A stretch of 23,793 nt of DNA from Nitrososphaerota archaeon (GTDB lineage: Archaea > Thermoproteota > EX4484-205 > JAAOZO01). Below the pieces are notes generated by a model. That model had not been told where the DNA came from. It saw only the letters and a program-made list of their open reading frames with translations, and made no database searches. Positions 13,636 through 20,940 of this stretch are shown piece by piece. Each line of letters starts with the position of its first letter. The stretch's first letter is position 1. The position numbers were made by a program, and so were the translations under genes. The stretch covers positions 1 through 23,793 of the forward strand of contig JAAOZO010000026.1 in NCBI GenBank assembly GCA_011605715.1, written 5' to 3'.

Positions 13636-14121
13636 ATGGGTAAAAAAAGGAACATGCCTTATGTACGAACAGAGTACATTCCAGGTGCCCCTGGAATAAA
13701 GGTTAGATTTAAAGTTGGAGGAGGAACAAATTACGACATAATAGTAAAAGTTGTTAGTAAAGAAGATGCAACGATAAAACAAGAGTCGATTGAAGCTGCA
13801 AGAGCTTCGATAAACAACAGGTTACAAAAAACAGTAGGAGAAGGAAACTACACTTTAATTGTAAAGCCGTATCCTCACGTAATAATAAGAGAACACAAAA
13901 TGTTAACAGGGGCAGGAGCGGACAGACTTAGCGAGGGTATGAGAAGAGCATTTGGAAAGCCAACCACTAGAGGTGCAAAGGTCTCAAGAGATCAAGAAAT
14001 ATTCGAGATAAGGGCTTTCAAAAAGGATTTGCCTTCGATAAAAGAGGCTATTGAAATAGGTTTGCACAAGCTTCCAATAGAAGCAAAAATCGTAAGCGAA
14101 GAAGTAAATGAGCAGCAATAA
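13636..14121 (+). CDS. rpl10e: Ribosomal protein uL16 (archaeal L10e)
   Basis: Large-subunit protein near the peptidyl transferase centre and tRNA acceptor arms. The 161 residues contain MPYVRTEYIPGAPGIKVRF near the start and the family hallmark IREHKMLTGAGADRLSEGMR, followed by AFGKPTTRGAKVSRDQEIFEI. It is slightly short at the N-terminus, lacking the usual RPxRCYR stretch, and begins MGKKRNMPY from ATG 13636. First gene of a four-gene operon; its last 14 nt overlap the Csl4 gene. Confidence 0.93.
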   Translation: MGKKRNMPYVRTEYIPGAPGIKVRFKVGGGTNYDIIVKVVSKEDATIKQESIEAARASINNRLQKTVGEGNYTLIVKPYPHVIIREHKMLTGAGADRLSEGMRRAFGKPTTRGAKVSRDQEIFEIRAFKKDLPSIKEAIEIGLHKLPIEAKIVSEEVNEQQ

Positions 14122-14707
14122 AGAAGACGCTTCAGAAAACTTAGAGTTGCTAGTTATTCCAGGAGAAAAGCTAGGAAGTATAGAAGAAGGAATTTCGGAA
14201 TTTGGCACCTACGAGGAAGAAGGAAACGTGCGAGCGGCTTATGTAGGAAGAGCCATCGTCGACAAAGAACAAAAGAAGTTTAGCATTCTACCATTAACAA
14301 AAATGCCAGTTTATCCATATAAGGGACAAAGTGTTATTGCAAAGATTGAAAATGTGCAAAATACGTTGGCAACAGCACAAATTATAGCTATAGAAGGACT
14401 ATTCATAAATAAAAGTTTTACAGGTTTTTTGCACAGTAGTAGAGTTGGAGGAAGGTACGAAAAAAACTTAAGAAGGATTATGAAACCTGGAGACTTAGTG
14501 AGGTGCAAAGTGATAAGTAACGAAGGAGCCATACACCTTGGTATAAGTGGGAGCTTCTTTGGAGTTATCGAAGCAAGTTGCTCCATTTGTGGTGGAGCAC
14601 TAAAGAAAACAGGCAGAAGGAACCAGCTAAAATGCGAAAATTGTGGAAACATTGAAACTCGACTTATTGCCTCAGATTATGGAGCAGTGAGAGTGAGCAA
14701 GAAATGA
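14108..14707 (+). CDS. csl4: Exosome cap subunit Csl4
   Basis: RNA-binding cap protein of the archaeal exosome, the 3'-5' RNA degradation and tailing complex; Csl4 also recruits DnaG. It has the three expected domains in 199 residues: an N-terminal domain (about 12-65) starting LLVIPGEKLGSIEEG, a central S1 domain (about 70-150, with KIENVQNT and FTGFLHSSRV) and a C-terminal zinc ribbon with CSIC...CENC (about 157-177). It overlaps uL16 by 14 nt and RpoL by 4 nt (ATGA), so the operon is translationally coupled. The context ties RNA decay to ribosome and RNA polymerase synthesis. ATG 14108 gives the usual length. Confidence 0.92.
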   Translation: MSSNKEDASENLELLVIPGEKLGSIEEGISEFGTYEEEGNVRAAYVGRAIVDKEQKKFSILPLTKMPVYPYKGQSVIAKIENVQNTLATAQIIAIEGLFINKSFTGFLHSSRVGGRYEKNLRRIMKPGDLVRCKVISNEGAIHLGISGSFFGVIEASCSICGGALKKTGRRNQLKCENCGNIETRLIASDYGAVRVSKK

Positions 14708-14985
14708 CAGAAGACGTAGAAGTAATTGAAAGAAGCGAAAACGAACTAGAACTAGTATTCAAGGAACCGAGCACAACTTTTCTTGACCCTATAGTTTCAT
14801 ATATATTAAAGTATAATGAAGATGTTCTGGCAACATATTCTGTGGACCATGTTCTAGTAGGTCCAGCGAGAATAATAATAAGGAGCAAAACAAAACCAGC
14901 AAAAGAGGTTTTAATTTCAGCAATGGAAAAAATAATGAGCGACTTGGAGAAAGTAAGAAATGAAATAAAAAGCCAAGTAAAATAA
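14704..14985 (+). CDS. rpoL: RNA polymerase subunit L (Rpo11)
   Basis: Assembly-platform subunit of archaeal RNA polymerase, equivalent to eukaryotic Rpb11 and partner of RpoD/Rpo3. The 93-residue protein shows the diagnostic FKEPSTTFLDPIVSYIL (19-35), corresponding to the family's GExHTxxNxLxxxL helix. It continues with DVLATYSVDHVLVGPARIIIRSK, then a C-terminal helix. The Asp24 region replaces the common DHTL and deviates somewhat from the family consensus. ATG overlaps the Csl4 TGA; its own TAA overlaps the next ATG by one base. Confidence 0.9.
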   Translation: MTEDVEVIERSENELELVFKEPSTTFLDPIVSYILKYNEDVLATYSVDHVLVGPARIIIRSKTKPAKEVLISAMEKIMSDLEKVRNEIKSQVK

Positions 14986-15371
14986 TGAATATACTAAGAG
15001 AACTAGTTAAAAAGCTGGACGTAAGTAAAGATAAAACACCAAAAGAAAGGATTTTCTACAACAGAGACCTGGCAAAGATAGGAGATGCAATTTTAAATTA
15101 TATAAATGTGTTGGTAGTTTCTGCAGGGTATGTTTCAGAAAGTAACAAAATTACAAATAAAATGCTCAGAGAAGTTGTAAACAAATCAGGGTTAAGAAGA
15201 AATATTAAAAAAAGACAAACAGCAAGAGCCTTAGGAAACGTTGTTGAAGCAATAGTAGCATACCTTGTAATTAATGAAATTTTAACAGAAGAGCAAATAA
15301 TCGAGCTTGTTATCGAAAAGGGAAGTTTCGAAGAAGCCCTTATTTATATCTTAAGGGGCTTTTATGGTTAG
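14985..15371 (+). CDS. Small RNase III-fold protein, Mini-III-like
   Basis: A 128-residue protein made of a single helical domain. Two segments match the RNase III fold: NRDLAKIGDAILNYI (26-40) and RQTARALGNVVEAIVAYLVI (77-96). The first resembles the Mini-III form LAYIGDAIYE rather than classical ERLEFLGD. Asp34 and Glu88 align with the two acids Mini-III retains for catalysis; Asn85 replaces the second-motif Asp of classical RNase III. There is no dsRNA-binding domain. It is the last gene of the uL16-csl4-rpoL operon and overlaps tfs antisense by 4 nt. A double-strand-specific nuclease acting in rRNA or mRNA processing is inferred; it may instead be non-catalytic. Confidence 0.7.
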   Translation: MNILRELVKKLDVSKDKTPKERIFYNRDLAKIGDAILNYINVLVVSAGYVSESNKITNKMLREVVNKSGLRRNIKKRQTARALGNVVEAIVAYLVINEILTEEQIIELVIEKGSFEEALIYILRGFYG

Positions 15372-15703
15372 CTGTACTCTCTCCAAGTATAACCGCACTT
15401 TGTGCACCTGAAAAATTGAGTTGGGGATTCGTCTGCTCCTCTTGTTTGAACAATCCACCAATAAGCTTTATCATTTCCACACTTTGGGCATGTTGCGTTT
15501 GTTATAGGTAGCGGCTTTAGAGATTCATCTGACTCGCCTAAAACTTTTACCTTAGTTTTTACTTTATTTTTCACAACTACAGATTTTAGGTCTTTAGCTT
15601 GTTCTGAGTAACCACACTTTGGACAAACATAGAGGTTTTTTCTTCCCTCTTTCTTTAGCACCATCCTGCTTCCGCATTTTGGGCAAAACTTTATCAGTGG
15701 CAT
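15368..15703 (-). CDS. tfs: Transcription factor S (TFIIS/Rpb9-like)
   Basis: Stimulates transcript cleavage by backtracked RNA polymerase, rescuing elongation and aiding fidelity. The 111 residues hold two zinc ribbons: FCPKCGSRM...CPKCGYS (7-33) and CPKCGNDKA...CTKCGYTW (about 72-107). The second carries the catalytic acidic tip in TRGADESPTQFFRC, with Asp-Glu present, so it is an active TFS and not an Rpb9-only form. It converges on the RNase III-fold gene, and its ATG 15703 is preceded by a palindrome (15707-15724). The archaeal replication-translation cluster often includes tfs. Confidence 0.93.
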   Translation of the reverse strand: MPLIKFCPKCGSRMVLKKEGRKNLYVCPKCGYSEQAKDLKSVVVKNKVKTKVKVLGESDESLKPLPITNATCPKCGNDKAYWWIVQTRGADESPTQFFRCTKCGYTWREYS

Positions 15704-15706
15704 GCG

Positions 15707-15724
15707 TTTCCTTTTTTAAGGAAA
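15707..15724. repeat. Palindrome at the tfs start
   Basis: TTTCCTT (15707-15713) and AAGGAAA (15718-15724) are perfect reverse complements around TTTT, starting 4 nt upstream of ATG 15703 of tfs. A TATA-like TATTAATA at about 15731-15738 would put initiation inside it, so it could be an operator or a leader hairpin. Confidence 0.4.
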
Positions 15725-15759
15725 TTAGCTATTAATAAGAATTTCTCTTTATAGCAAAT

Positions 15760-16569
15760 TTACCCAAGATACTCTGGCCGCTTATACTCCTTCTTGAAAA
15801 GTAAAGAAAGGGTTTTGTCTAGTTTTACTTTGTTTAACTCTTCTCTGTACTTCTCCTCCATTTTATTCCACTTAGCCTCTTCTGCTTCCAGTAAGCTATA
15901 CTCTATGCTTAAGTTAAGTAGAGAAGAAAGTTTCTCAAGAATTGCTTTTGAGGTTACAAAGTCAGGCTTCTCACTTCTTGTAAGGCCTAGCAACCCAATT
16001 CCCTTCAACCCAAAGAAGTTACACAACCCAAGAGCAATACCTGCACCACCTACTATAGGTGTACCTGTGGGCGCTAACATTATACCTTTTTCTTTAAGCA
16101 TGTTAGCAACCTCTGGCTCAGAAGCTATACCCCAAACAGATGCGCCACTGTTTTCTAGACTAAGATGGCCACCCACAGAATAAACAAATTTACCACCCAG
16201 CTTCTTGAAAAGTTTCAATAAAATTTCAGTTGTTTCTAGTTCGCCACCCATTACTTCTTGATGTTTTTGACCAAGTGCAAACAAAAGGTCACCTTCGTCT
16301 CTGTTCTTTATGAAAAGAGCAACGCCTACAAGCTTTGCATTTCCATACCTATCTACAACTACTTGATTACTAAAGAAGGGAGAAGTTATAAATCCAACTT
16401 TTTTGGCATTTGTAAACCTTACCAAAAATCTGACAACGAGTTCCCCTATTAGACCGATGCCAGGATAGCCAATTACTAGCTTTGGTTCTTTAACAGTCCA
16501 TCCTTTCTTTAACCAAATCTTAGGTTTTGTAAAATAGTAAACTGCTGAATCAGATCTGGAAGGTAACAT
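15760..16569 (-). CDS. PAC2-family (proteasome assembly chaperone-like) protein
   Basis: Archaeal PAC2/PbaB-type protein of 269 residues; family members are thought to act in proteasome-related assembly or as ATP-independent chaperones. The glycine-rich signature is intact: LVIGYPGIGLIGELVVRFLV (31-50). Later segments are ALGQKHQEV and a second glycine-rich stretch GTPIVGGAGIALGL. A charged coiled C-terminal tail (about 225-269) ends in KRPEYLG. A PAC2 gene beside nop10, aIF2-alpha, eS27 and eL42 is a conserved archaeal neighbourhood. It is divergent from nop10 across a 59 nt promoter region. ATG 16569 is the first Met. Confidence 0.88.
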   Translation of the reverse strand: MLPSRSDSAVYYFTKPKIWLKKGWTVKEPKLVIGYPGIGLIGELVVRFLVRFTNAKKVGFITSPFFSNQVVVDRYGNAKLVGVALFIKNRDEGDLLFALGQKHQEVMGGELETTEILLKLFKKLGGKFVYSVGGHLSLENSGASVWGIASEPEVANMLKEKGIMLAPTGTPIVGGAGIALGLCNFFGLKGIGLLGLTRSEKPDFVTSKAILEKLSSLLNLSIEYSLLEAEEAKWNKMEEKYREELNKVKLDKTLSLLFKKEYKRPEYLG

Positions 16570-16628
16570 TCTACGTTCAAAACAGTAACATAAATTAAGG
16601 GGGATATAACTCTATTGCTCCGAGAATA
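16570..16628. promoter_or_regulatory. Divergent promoter region between PAC2 and nop10
   Basis: Plus-strand GATATAAC is centred about 25 nt before nop10 ATG 16629, suggesting a leaderless mRNA. Minus-strand TTAATTTATG, centred near 16592, serves the PAC2 gene. This region exists only because nop10 is inverted relative to its usual orientation. Confidence 0.42.
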
Positions 16629-16808
16629 ATGCTAAAAAAATGCACTAAATGTGGCAACTATACAATTTCTGATGAAAAATGCCCAAAGTGCGGAGGGGCT
16701 CTTAAAGATCCACACCCGCCTAAATTTTCCTTGAACGACCCTTTTTTAGAAATAAAACTAAGAGCAATAATACTAAGCAAGAAGAAAGAAAAAGAAGCTA
16801 AGCTCTAA
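16629..16808 (+). CDS. nop10: H/ACA RNP protein Nop10
   Basis: Small zinc-ribbon subunit of H/ACA ribonucleoproteins, which guide pseudouridylation of rRNA by Cbf5. The 59-residue frame has KKCTKCGNYTI (3-13) and EKCPKCGGAL (16-25), giving four Cys (5, 8, 18, 21), then the Nop10 signature HPPKFSLNDPF (29-39, corresponding to the family's HPPRFSPxDPY) and a basic C-terminal helix. It is on the plus strand although its conserved neighbours (aIF2-alpha, eS27, eL42) are on the minus strand, and its last 11 nt overlap the aIF2-alpha gene antisense. In most archaea it is collinear downstream of aIF2-alpha. Confidence 0.93.
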   Translation: MLKKCTKCGNYTISDEKCPKCGGALKDPHPPKFSLNDPFLEIKLRAIILSKKKEKEAKL

Positions 16809-17556
16809 AGATTCCACCTTTCTCCTTTACTAAAGCTTCTAATCGCTTTAGGGTTTTTTCAAAGGCTGTCTTAACTTCTCTTGGCTTATTACTCTCAACT
16901 ACTAATTCATATTTTGGCGGCGACGCTACCCTTAAAATAATTTTAGTCCCTTCCGAAGTCTGGTAGAGAGAAAGTTTTTCGCCTATTTCTCTTAACTTAT
17001 TAACACCCTCTTTGTCCAAAAAAAACATCTCCACCGTTTTTGTCTGAGTGTAGCTTTTTGTAAAAAATTCTTCGTAAATTAGTTTATTTAGGACATCTAA
17101 CGTTTGAGCAGGAACGCCTACCCTTAGGAAGATGTTCTTGTCTTCCAAGGCCATTTTAAATGCCTGACTTAAAGAGCCATACTTCGCTACAGCTTTCTCT
17201 TCTATTTTTTCGATTAGGTCTAGAGGTTGGTTGCTTTCTTTTAATGCCCTTTCTAGTAATGTAAGAGCTTTCCTTCTTTCTTTCCATTTTCTTATTTTTG
17301 CTTTAGCTTTTGACTTATCTATTCCCTTTGTTGAAACATAGAGTCTTCTACTTTGTTCGTCTTCCTTCAGCACTTTCACAACAAGGATTTGACCTACTTT
17401 TATCAGGTCAGAAACTTTTGCTTCTTTCCTCACAGGCATCCCCGAAATGTGTAAAAATAGCTCACCATCGTACTCATCCGACTTCAGAGTTGCACCAAAG
17501 TCTCCAACTTCTACAACTTCTCCTACAAGAAGTTCATCTTCTACCCTTGAGCTCAT
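16798..17556 (-). CDS. eif2a: Translation initiation factor aIF2 subunit alpha
   Basis: One of three subunits of aIF2, which brings initiator Met-tRNA to the small ribosomal subunit. The N-terminal S1 domain (about 1-88) reads LLVGEVVEVGDFGATLK, then GELFLHISGM, then QILVVKVLKED and LYVSTKGID. A helical domain (about 90-165) and the C-terminal alpha/beta domain (about 168-252) follow. At 252 residues it is near the usual 260-270. It overlaps eS27 by 4 nt (ATGA) and is the last gene of the priS-GINS-eL42-eS27 run. Its 3' end overlaps nop10 on the opposite strand. Confidence 0.94.
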   Translation of the reverse strand: MSSRVEDELLVGEVVEVGDFGATLKSDEYDGELFLHISGMPVRKEAKVSDLIKVGQILVVKVLKEDEQSRRLYVSTKGIDKSKAKAKIRKWKERRKALTLLERALKESNQPLDLIEKIEEKAVAKYGSLSQAFKMALEDKNIFLRVGVPAQTLDVLNKLIYEEFFTKSYTQTKTVEMFFLDKEGVNKLREIGEKLSLYQTSEGTKIILRVASPPKYELVVESNKPREVKTAFEKTLKRLEALVKEKGGIFRA

Positions 17557-17744
17557 TCTAATGGCTCTACTACTTCCCCACCTATTATTTTTCCTTTTCC
17601 TCCTGTAGGCTTAACTAGAATGGAGCCGCAGGCTAAGCACTTTATTTCGTTCGAAGGATGACTGAATACTATTTGTTTGTTACCACATTTGTTGCACTTT
17701 ACCCTAAAGAACTTTGAAGTTGGATAAATTTTTCTGTACCTCAT
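17553..17744 (-). CDS. rps27e: Ribosomal protein eS27
   Basis: Small-subunit zinc-finger protein of 63 residues. It has VKCNKCGNKQIVFSHPSNEIKCLACGSIL, split by the usual spacing, with four zinc-binding Cys (CxxC at 17-20, CxxC at 36-39), and PTGGKGKIIGGEVVE at the end, all typical of the archaeal family. It starts 7 nt after the eL42 stop and its TGA overlaps the aIF2-alpha ATG. Confidence 0.95.
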   Translation of the reverse strand: MRYRKIYPTSKFFRVKCNKCGNKQIVFSHPSNEIKCLACGSILVKPTGGKGKIIGGEVVEPLE

Positions 17745-17751
17745 TGCTAAA

Positions 17752-18030
17752 TCACGTTTTTATCTCTAGTTTTCTTAGTCTAAGACCTTCTTTCACTATA
17801 GTAAAGCCACAAACCTTGCACTTGAGTTTTATCGTTTGTTTCTTCGTAGTTTTTACAGGGTTTGCAATAGGAGCTTTTGAACCTCCATAACCATGCCTGT
17901 CCACTCTTTCGTGGTGCCGTTCACCCCTAGCAAGAGCACGCCTCTTTCCTGCCTTGTAAAGCGAAACGGTATGAGGAGTATGCTTATTACACTTTGGACA
18001 ATATGTTGTTATCTCACGTGGAATTTTCAT
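17752..18030 (-). CDS. rpl44e: Ribosomal protein eL42 (L44e)
   Basis: Large-subunit protein at the E site. Starting at ATG 18030 the product is 92 residues, MKIPREITTYCPKCNKHTPH onward, the standard archaeal beginning and length. An in-frame ATG at 18054 would add eight residues (MPKGFWVS) inside the GINS gene and is rejected. Four zinc Cys form two CxxC pairs, CPKC (11-14) and CKVC near the C-terminus; the basic middle contains GKRRALARGERHHERVDRHG and GYGGSKAP. The gene begins one base after the GINS stop (TAG C ATG), so the two are coupled. Confidence 0.95.
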   Translation of the reverse strand: MKIPREITTYCPKCNKHTPHTVSLYKAGKRRALARGERHHERVDRHGYGGSKAPIANPVKTTKKQTIKLKCKVCGFTIVKEGLRLRKLEIKT

Positions 18031-18031
18031 G

Positions 18032-18589
18032 CTAACCCAGAACCCTTTCGGCAACTTCTTTCTTTATAAGTATTTCCGCGTATTTTTTTGGTAGGAATGC
18101 AAAATCACCCTCTTCGTATGGTCCGTGTTCACGTCCCCATTCATCCACAAATTTTTCTATTTTTTTCTTTAAAATTATTAATTCATAACTATCAGAAAAA
18201 GCCTGAAATGGAACTTTCTTTGAATTTCCAGACTTAAAATTAAGCAATACTTCCTCGTAACGTTTTCTTAACGCGCTTGAATAGGAAAGTATTGGACTAT
18301 CTGCCGATCCATAGAGAGCTTCAGGAGGTGAAAGCGACTCAAAGAATGCTTTAACTGTTCTTATGAAAAGAAGGTCATCTAAGATCAAACTCATTATTTT
18401 TTCTTCTGCATCGAAGAGCTCTTTCGCAACCTCCGATTTTCCTACTCGATGTTTTTGTTCTCTGTGTTTTTTAAACTCCCTTTCTATTTCTTCCAGCTCC
18501 TCTTGGGAGATTACTTGAAGAGTTTGGCTCTCAAGCTCTCTTTTCCAAACCTCTAACAACTTCGATTTGTTATACAACTTGAGCAACAC
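18032..18589 (-). CDS. gins51: GINS complex subunit, Gins51/15 type
   Basis: Subunit of GINS, which joins MCM helicase and Cdc45/GAN in the archaeal CMG replisome and contacts primase. The domain order is the Gins51 type: an N-terminal helical A domain (about 5-130, containing EELEEIEREFKKH and AEEKIMSLILDDLLFIR), then a small beta B domain at the C-terminus, GPYEEGDFAFLPKKYAEILI followed by KKEVAERVL (about 156-184). The start is uncertain: GTG 18589 overlaps priS by 20 nt, while TTG 18577, four codons in, has GGGTG 9 nt upstream. No Gins23 gene is in the window. It is the second gene of the priS operon and abuts eL42. Confidence 0.88.
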   Translation of the reverse strand: MLLKLYNKSKLLEVWKRELESQTLQVISQEELEEIEREFKKHREQKHRVGKSEVAKELFDAEEKIMSLILDDLLFIRTVKAFFESLSPPEALYGSADSPILSYSSALRKRYEEVLLNFKSGNSKKVPFQAFSDSYELIILKKKIEKFVDEWGREHGPYEEGDFAFLPKKYAEILIKKEVAERVLG

Positions 18590-19745
18590 CCTTAGAAACT
18601 AAGTAGGCAGCATAGAACCTTGGAACCTCTTCTTCGGTATTATGTAGCTCCTTAAAAGTTTCACCTCGTAGTCTAAATGGAGGAGCAATCCTCACCTTTA
18701 ATTTTATTGGTTTTTCTCCGTAAGTAGGCAATAAGTCTAAGGGATAAACTTTTTCACTTAAACTTACTTCAAACTTAGGAAAGCTGCTCTTACTGTTAAT
18801 TGTTCCAGGCATACGAATTATTCTATGCTCATCTAAGGTAACAGAAGGATCTATTGGAATCCGCGACATGCTTAACGCTTCCTGAACGATGCGCTTTAAG
18901 ATTTTTTGCCCCAAAAGGGAGAGAGCAAGTTTTAGTGAGCCTTCGCTTACTGAACTAATCAGCTCCTTTTTCCTTTGCTCAATTTTTTTAATTGAGTCTT
19001 CATCCAAAAAAGCATAACTACTTGGGGATTCAATAATTTTAACAACGTTGGAAGCAATTCTTCTGCCAACGCCCACTTTGTTTATTTGAAGCTGAGAAAA
19101 AAGTACAAAAAAATTAGGTTGCAACTCATTAAGGAGTAAGAAATCTATAATCTCTCTCCGTTCGTCTTGAGAAATTTCTCTAAAAACTTGAGAATCAACA
19201 TAAACATGAAAACCCATATGACCACTGTAGAAAACCTTTATTTCGTTTTCATTTACACCAAAATCTTCTACTAATGAAAGCGCAAGTTCTTTTGCCTTTT
19301 CATAAGTTTTTTCAATACAAGTTGAAGCAATAAAGTTAACTTCCCTTAGTTCATTCCCGCAGCTTGAACATTTTTGTAAGTCTTTCTTAAACACTTCTCC
19401 GCACTTATCACAAACCCAGTACGTCTCGCCTTGACATCCTAGGTCTTTAGCGTCTATGTCAAAAGCAATTTCACTCCATATTACATTTTTTTTGTCTATC
19501 GGATTTTCAGGGAACTCATAAACAGAACATGAATGAAATGCATCCCAAGGTAAATTGTCTAAGATGTACTTTCTTATAGCTTCATTATCCTGAAAAGACA
19601 TATGCCTTTTCATAACTTTCTCGTTTCCAACAACAAACCCAATCTCCCTTTTACTTACAGGTGGAGGGACCTCAATAAGGTTAGAGTGTTTTAAGTAGTA
19701 CTCTGAATAAACGGATCTCAAGAATCTAAGTTCAGACCCGTTCAT
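18570..19745 (-). CDS. priS: DNA primase small (catalytic) subunit
   Basis: Makes RNA primers (and can extend DNA) with PriL. The catalytic Asp pair is in IAFDIDAKD (Asp96, Asp98), the SGxxGxH motif is YSGHMGFHV (173-181), and the third Asp with His/Arg is LDEHRIIRMPGTIN (304-317). A zinc knuckle CDKC...CSSC (112-129) is inserted after the first motif, as in other archaeal/eukaryal primases. At 391 residues it is somewhat longer than the Sulfolobus or Pyrococcus proteins, mainly in the C-terminal part. First gene of a priS-GINS-eL42-eS27-aIF2-alpha operon, overlapping GINS. Confidence 0.94.
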   Translation of the reverse strand: MNGSELRFLRSVYSEYYLKHSNLIEVPPPVSKREIGFVVGNEKVMKRHMSFQDNEAIRKYILDNLPWDAFHSCSVYEFPENPIDKKNVIWSEIAFDIDAKDLGCQGETYWVCDKCGEVFKKDLQKCSSCGNELREVNFIASTCIEKTYEKAKELALSLVEDFGVNENEIKVFYSGHMGFHVYVDSQVFREISQDERREIIDFLLLNELQPNFFVLFSQLQINKVGVGRRIASNVVKIIESPSSYAFLDEDSIKKIEQRKKELISSVSEGSLKLALSLLGQKILKRIVQEALSMSRIPIDPSVTLDEHRIIRMPGTINSKSSFPKFEVSLSEKVYPLDLLPTYGEKPIKLKVRIAPPFRLRGETFKELHNTEEEVPRFYAAYLVSKGVAQVV

Positions 19746-19769
19746 CGTAACTAAGCTAGCAGCTCCTTT

Positions 19770-19785
19770 TTAGCTTTATAGCTTT
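19770..19785 (-). promoter_or_regulatory. TATA-like box for the priS operon
   Basis: Minus-strand AAAGCTATAAAGCTAA lies about 33 nt before ATG 19745. Initiation is predicted near 19753, leaving a leader of a few nucleotides. The element is itself a near-repeat of AAGCTA. Confidence 0.45.
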
Positions 19786-19807
19786 TTACTTTGAACATAA
19801 GAAGAAA

Positions 19808-20845
19808 CTACTCATCCTTAGAAGTTTGAGAAGAAGGTTTGCCTCTGTATTGCAGTGGATGCTTTATGTTTTTACACCACTCATCAGGAAAGCACAGACC
19901 ATAAGACTTCATCGTTTCACAACTTGGAGGCGAATACTTTTTCCTTGAGCCCCTTAGACCAGCAAGATGTTCTACTTGATATCTTGCGATGCTTTCTTTA
20001 AAATCAGGGCTGCTTTTTAGTAGCGTCATTATCTCTTCAACACTTTGGCCTTTTGCAAGAAGGTAAGTCACTAAGCTTCTTCTTTCCACATGCGAAAGGT
20101 TTTCTCCGCTTTTTTGTCTTGAAATCAATCGCACCATGCAAGGAGGAAAGGAAGACTCCGAGCTTCCCTTGTTAAACTTAGCAAACTTTAATTTGTAGGA
20201 CTCCCATGTACTTTTTAATTCAACGTAGCCTTCTCTAAGGGGGCCACTAAAACTTTCTGCATCAACAGGATGTCTGCTTCTTTCGAGAATTCTGTTCTTC
20301 ACATGCTCTGAAACTAATCTAGAAAGCTCTTCCTTCGATACATAAACAAAACCGCGCTTTATTTGCCTGTTAACAAGCTTCCATGTTTTGCCCCACTTCT
20401 GCGGTGAAACCTTAAGGTACTCTGAAAAAGCTATTCTATAAAGTGAACTAGAAGGATCTTCGGGAGAATAGAACTTTATTTTTTGGTCCTTTAATATTAG
20501 TTCTAAGTCGGAGTAAGAGTCTCTTTTTAGTAGCTCATAAACCCTCTTTCCTTCGGCCGTAGCAAAGATGTTTCTCAAAAAATCGTCGTTTAATGCCGCT
20601 ACGAAAGCTACTGCAATTGGAAAGGAAAGAACTTCTGCTTTAAAATCAATGAGATTTTCATTTTTAAATGATATTTTTTTGAAAACTATAGCTTCTTTTA
20701 GCCTTTCCACTCCTCTTTTTACAGCGCGAACGTAATCTTCGTCCGAGGAAAGGTCTTCAAAACTTACTGTACTGTATGACTCAAGAAAACTTTTTGCTTC
20801 TTCTAAGAAAGGATACTTTGCAAGTAAGAAGACATTAACTTCCAT
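19808..20845 (-). CDS. priL: DNA primase large subunit
   Basis: Regulatory subunit of the archaeal primase, needed for initiation of primer synthesis. The N-terminal helical part (about 1-225) is followed by the C-terminal 4Fe-4S domain: PPCM (Cys236), PPSCETMKSYGLC (Cys309, Cys318) and DEWCKNIKHPLQY (Cys324). These are the four conserved iron-sulfur ligands. ATG 20845 gives 345 residues, the normal size. It lies 62 nt upstream of priS on the same strand, which has its own TATA-like box, and is divergent from pcna across a 95 nt promoter region. Confidence 0.93.
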   Translation of the reverse strand: MEVNVFLLAKYPFLEEAKSFLESYSTVSFEDLSSDEDYVRAVKRGVERLKEAIVFKKISFKNENLIDFKAEVLSFPIAVAFVAALNDDFLRNIFATAEGKRVYELLKRDSYSDLELILKDQKIKFYSPEDPSSSLYRIAFSEYLKVSPQKWGKTWKLVNRQIKRGFVYVSKEELSRLVSEHVKNRILERSRHPVDAESFSGPLREGYVELKSTWESYKLKFAKFNKGSSESSFPPCMVRLISRQKSGENLSHVERRSLVTYLLAKGQSVEEIMTLLKSSPDFKESIARYQVEHLAGLRGSRKKYSPPSCETMKSYGLCFPDEWCKNIKHPLQYRGKPSSQTSKDE

Positions 20846-20940
20846 TTGCTTTTTGCTTACCTAAAAGAAAAGAAACAATATAAAGCTTTTATTAGCCTTA
20901 AAATGTTTAAGTATACTAATGTAGTAAAAGGGAGAAAGAG
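20846..20940. promoter_or_regulatory. Divergent priL / pcna promoter region
   Basis: Minus-strand AAAGCTTTATATT (20877-20889) is centred about 37 nt before priL ATG 20845. Plus-strand GTTTAAGTATAC (20905-20916) is centred about 32 nt before pcna ATG 20941, with a GGGAG ribosome site at 20930-20934. The arrangement allows joint control of clamp and primase. Confidence 0.5.

Noticed and set aside
15794..16183. Plus-strand frame of 129 codons inside the PAC2 gene
   Set aside because: Antisense to a gene with an intact family signature; its composition is the mirror of the real gene.
18031..18054. Longer eL42 start at ATG 18054
   Set aside because: It overlaps the GINS coding region, and the standard archaeal N-terminus MKIPRE begins at 18030.
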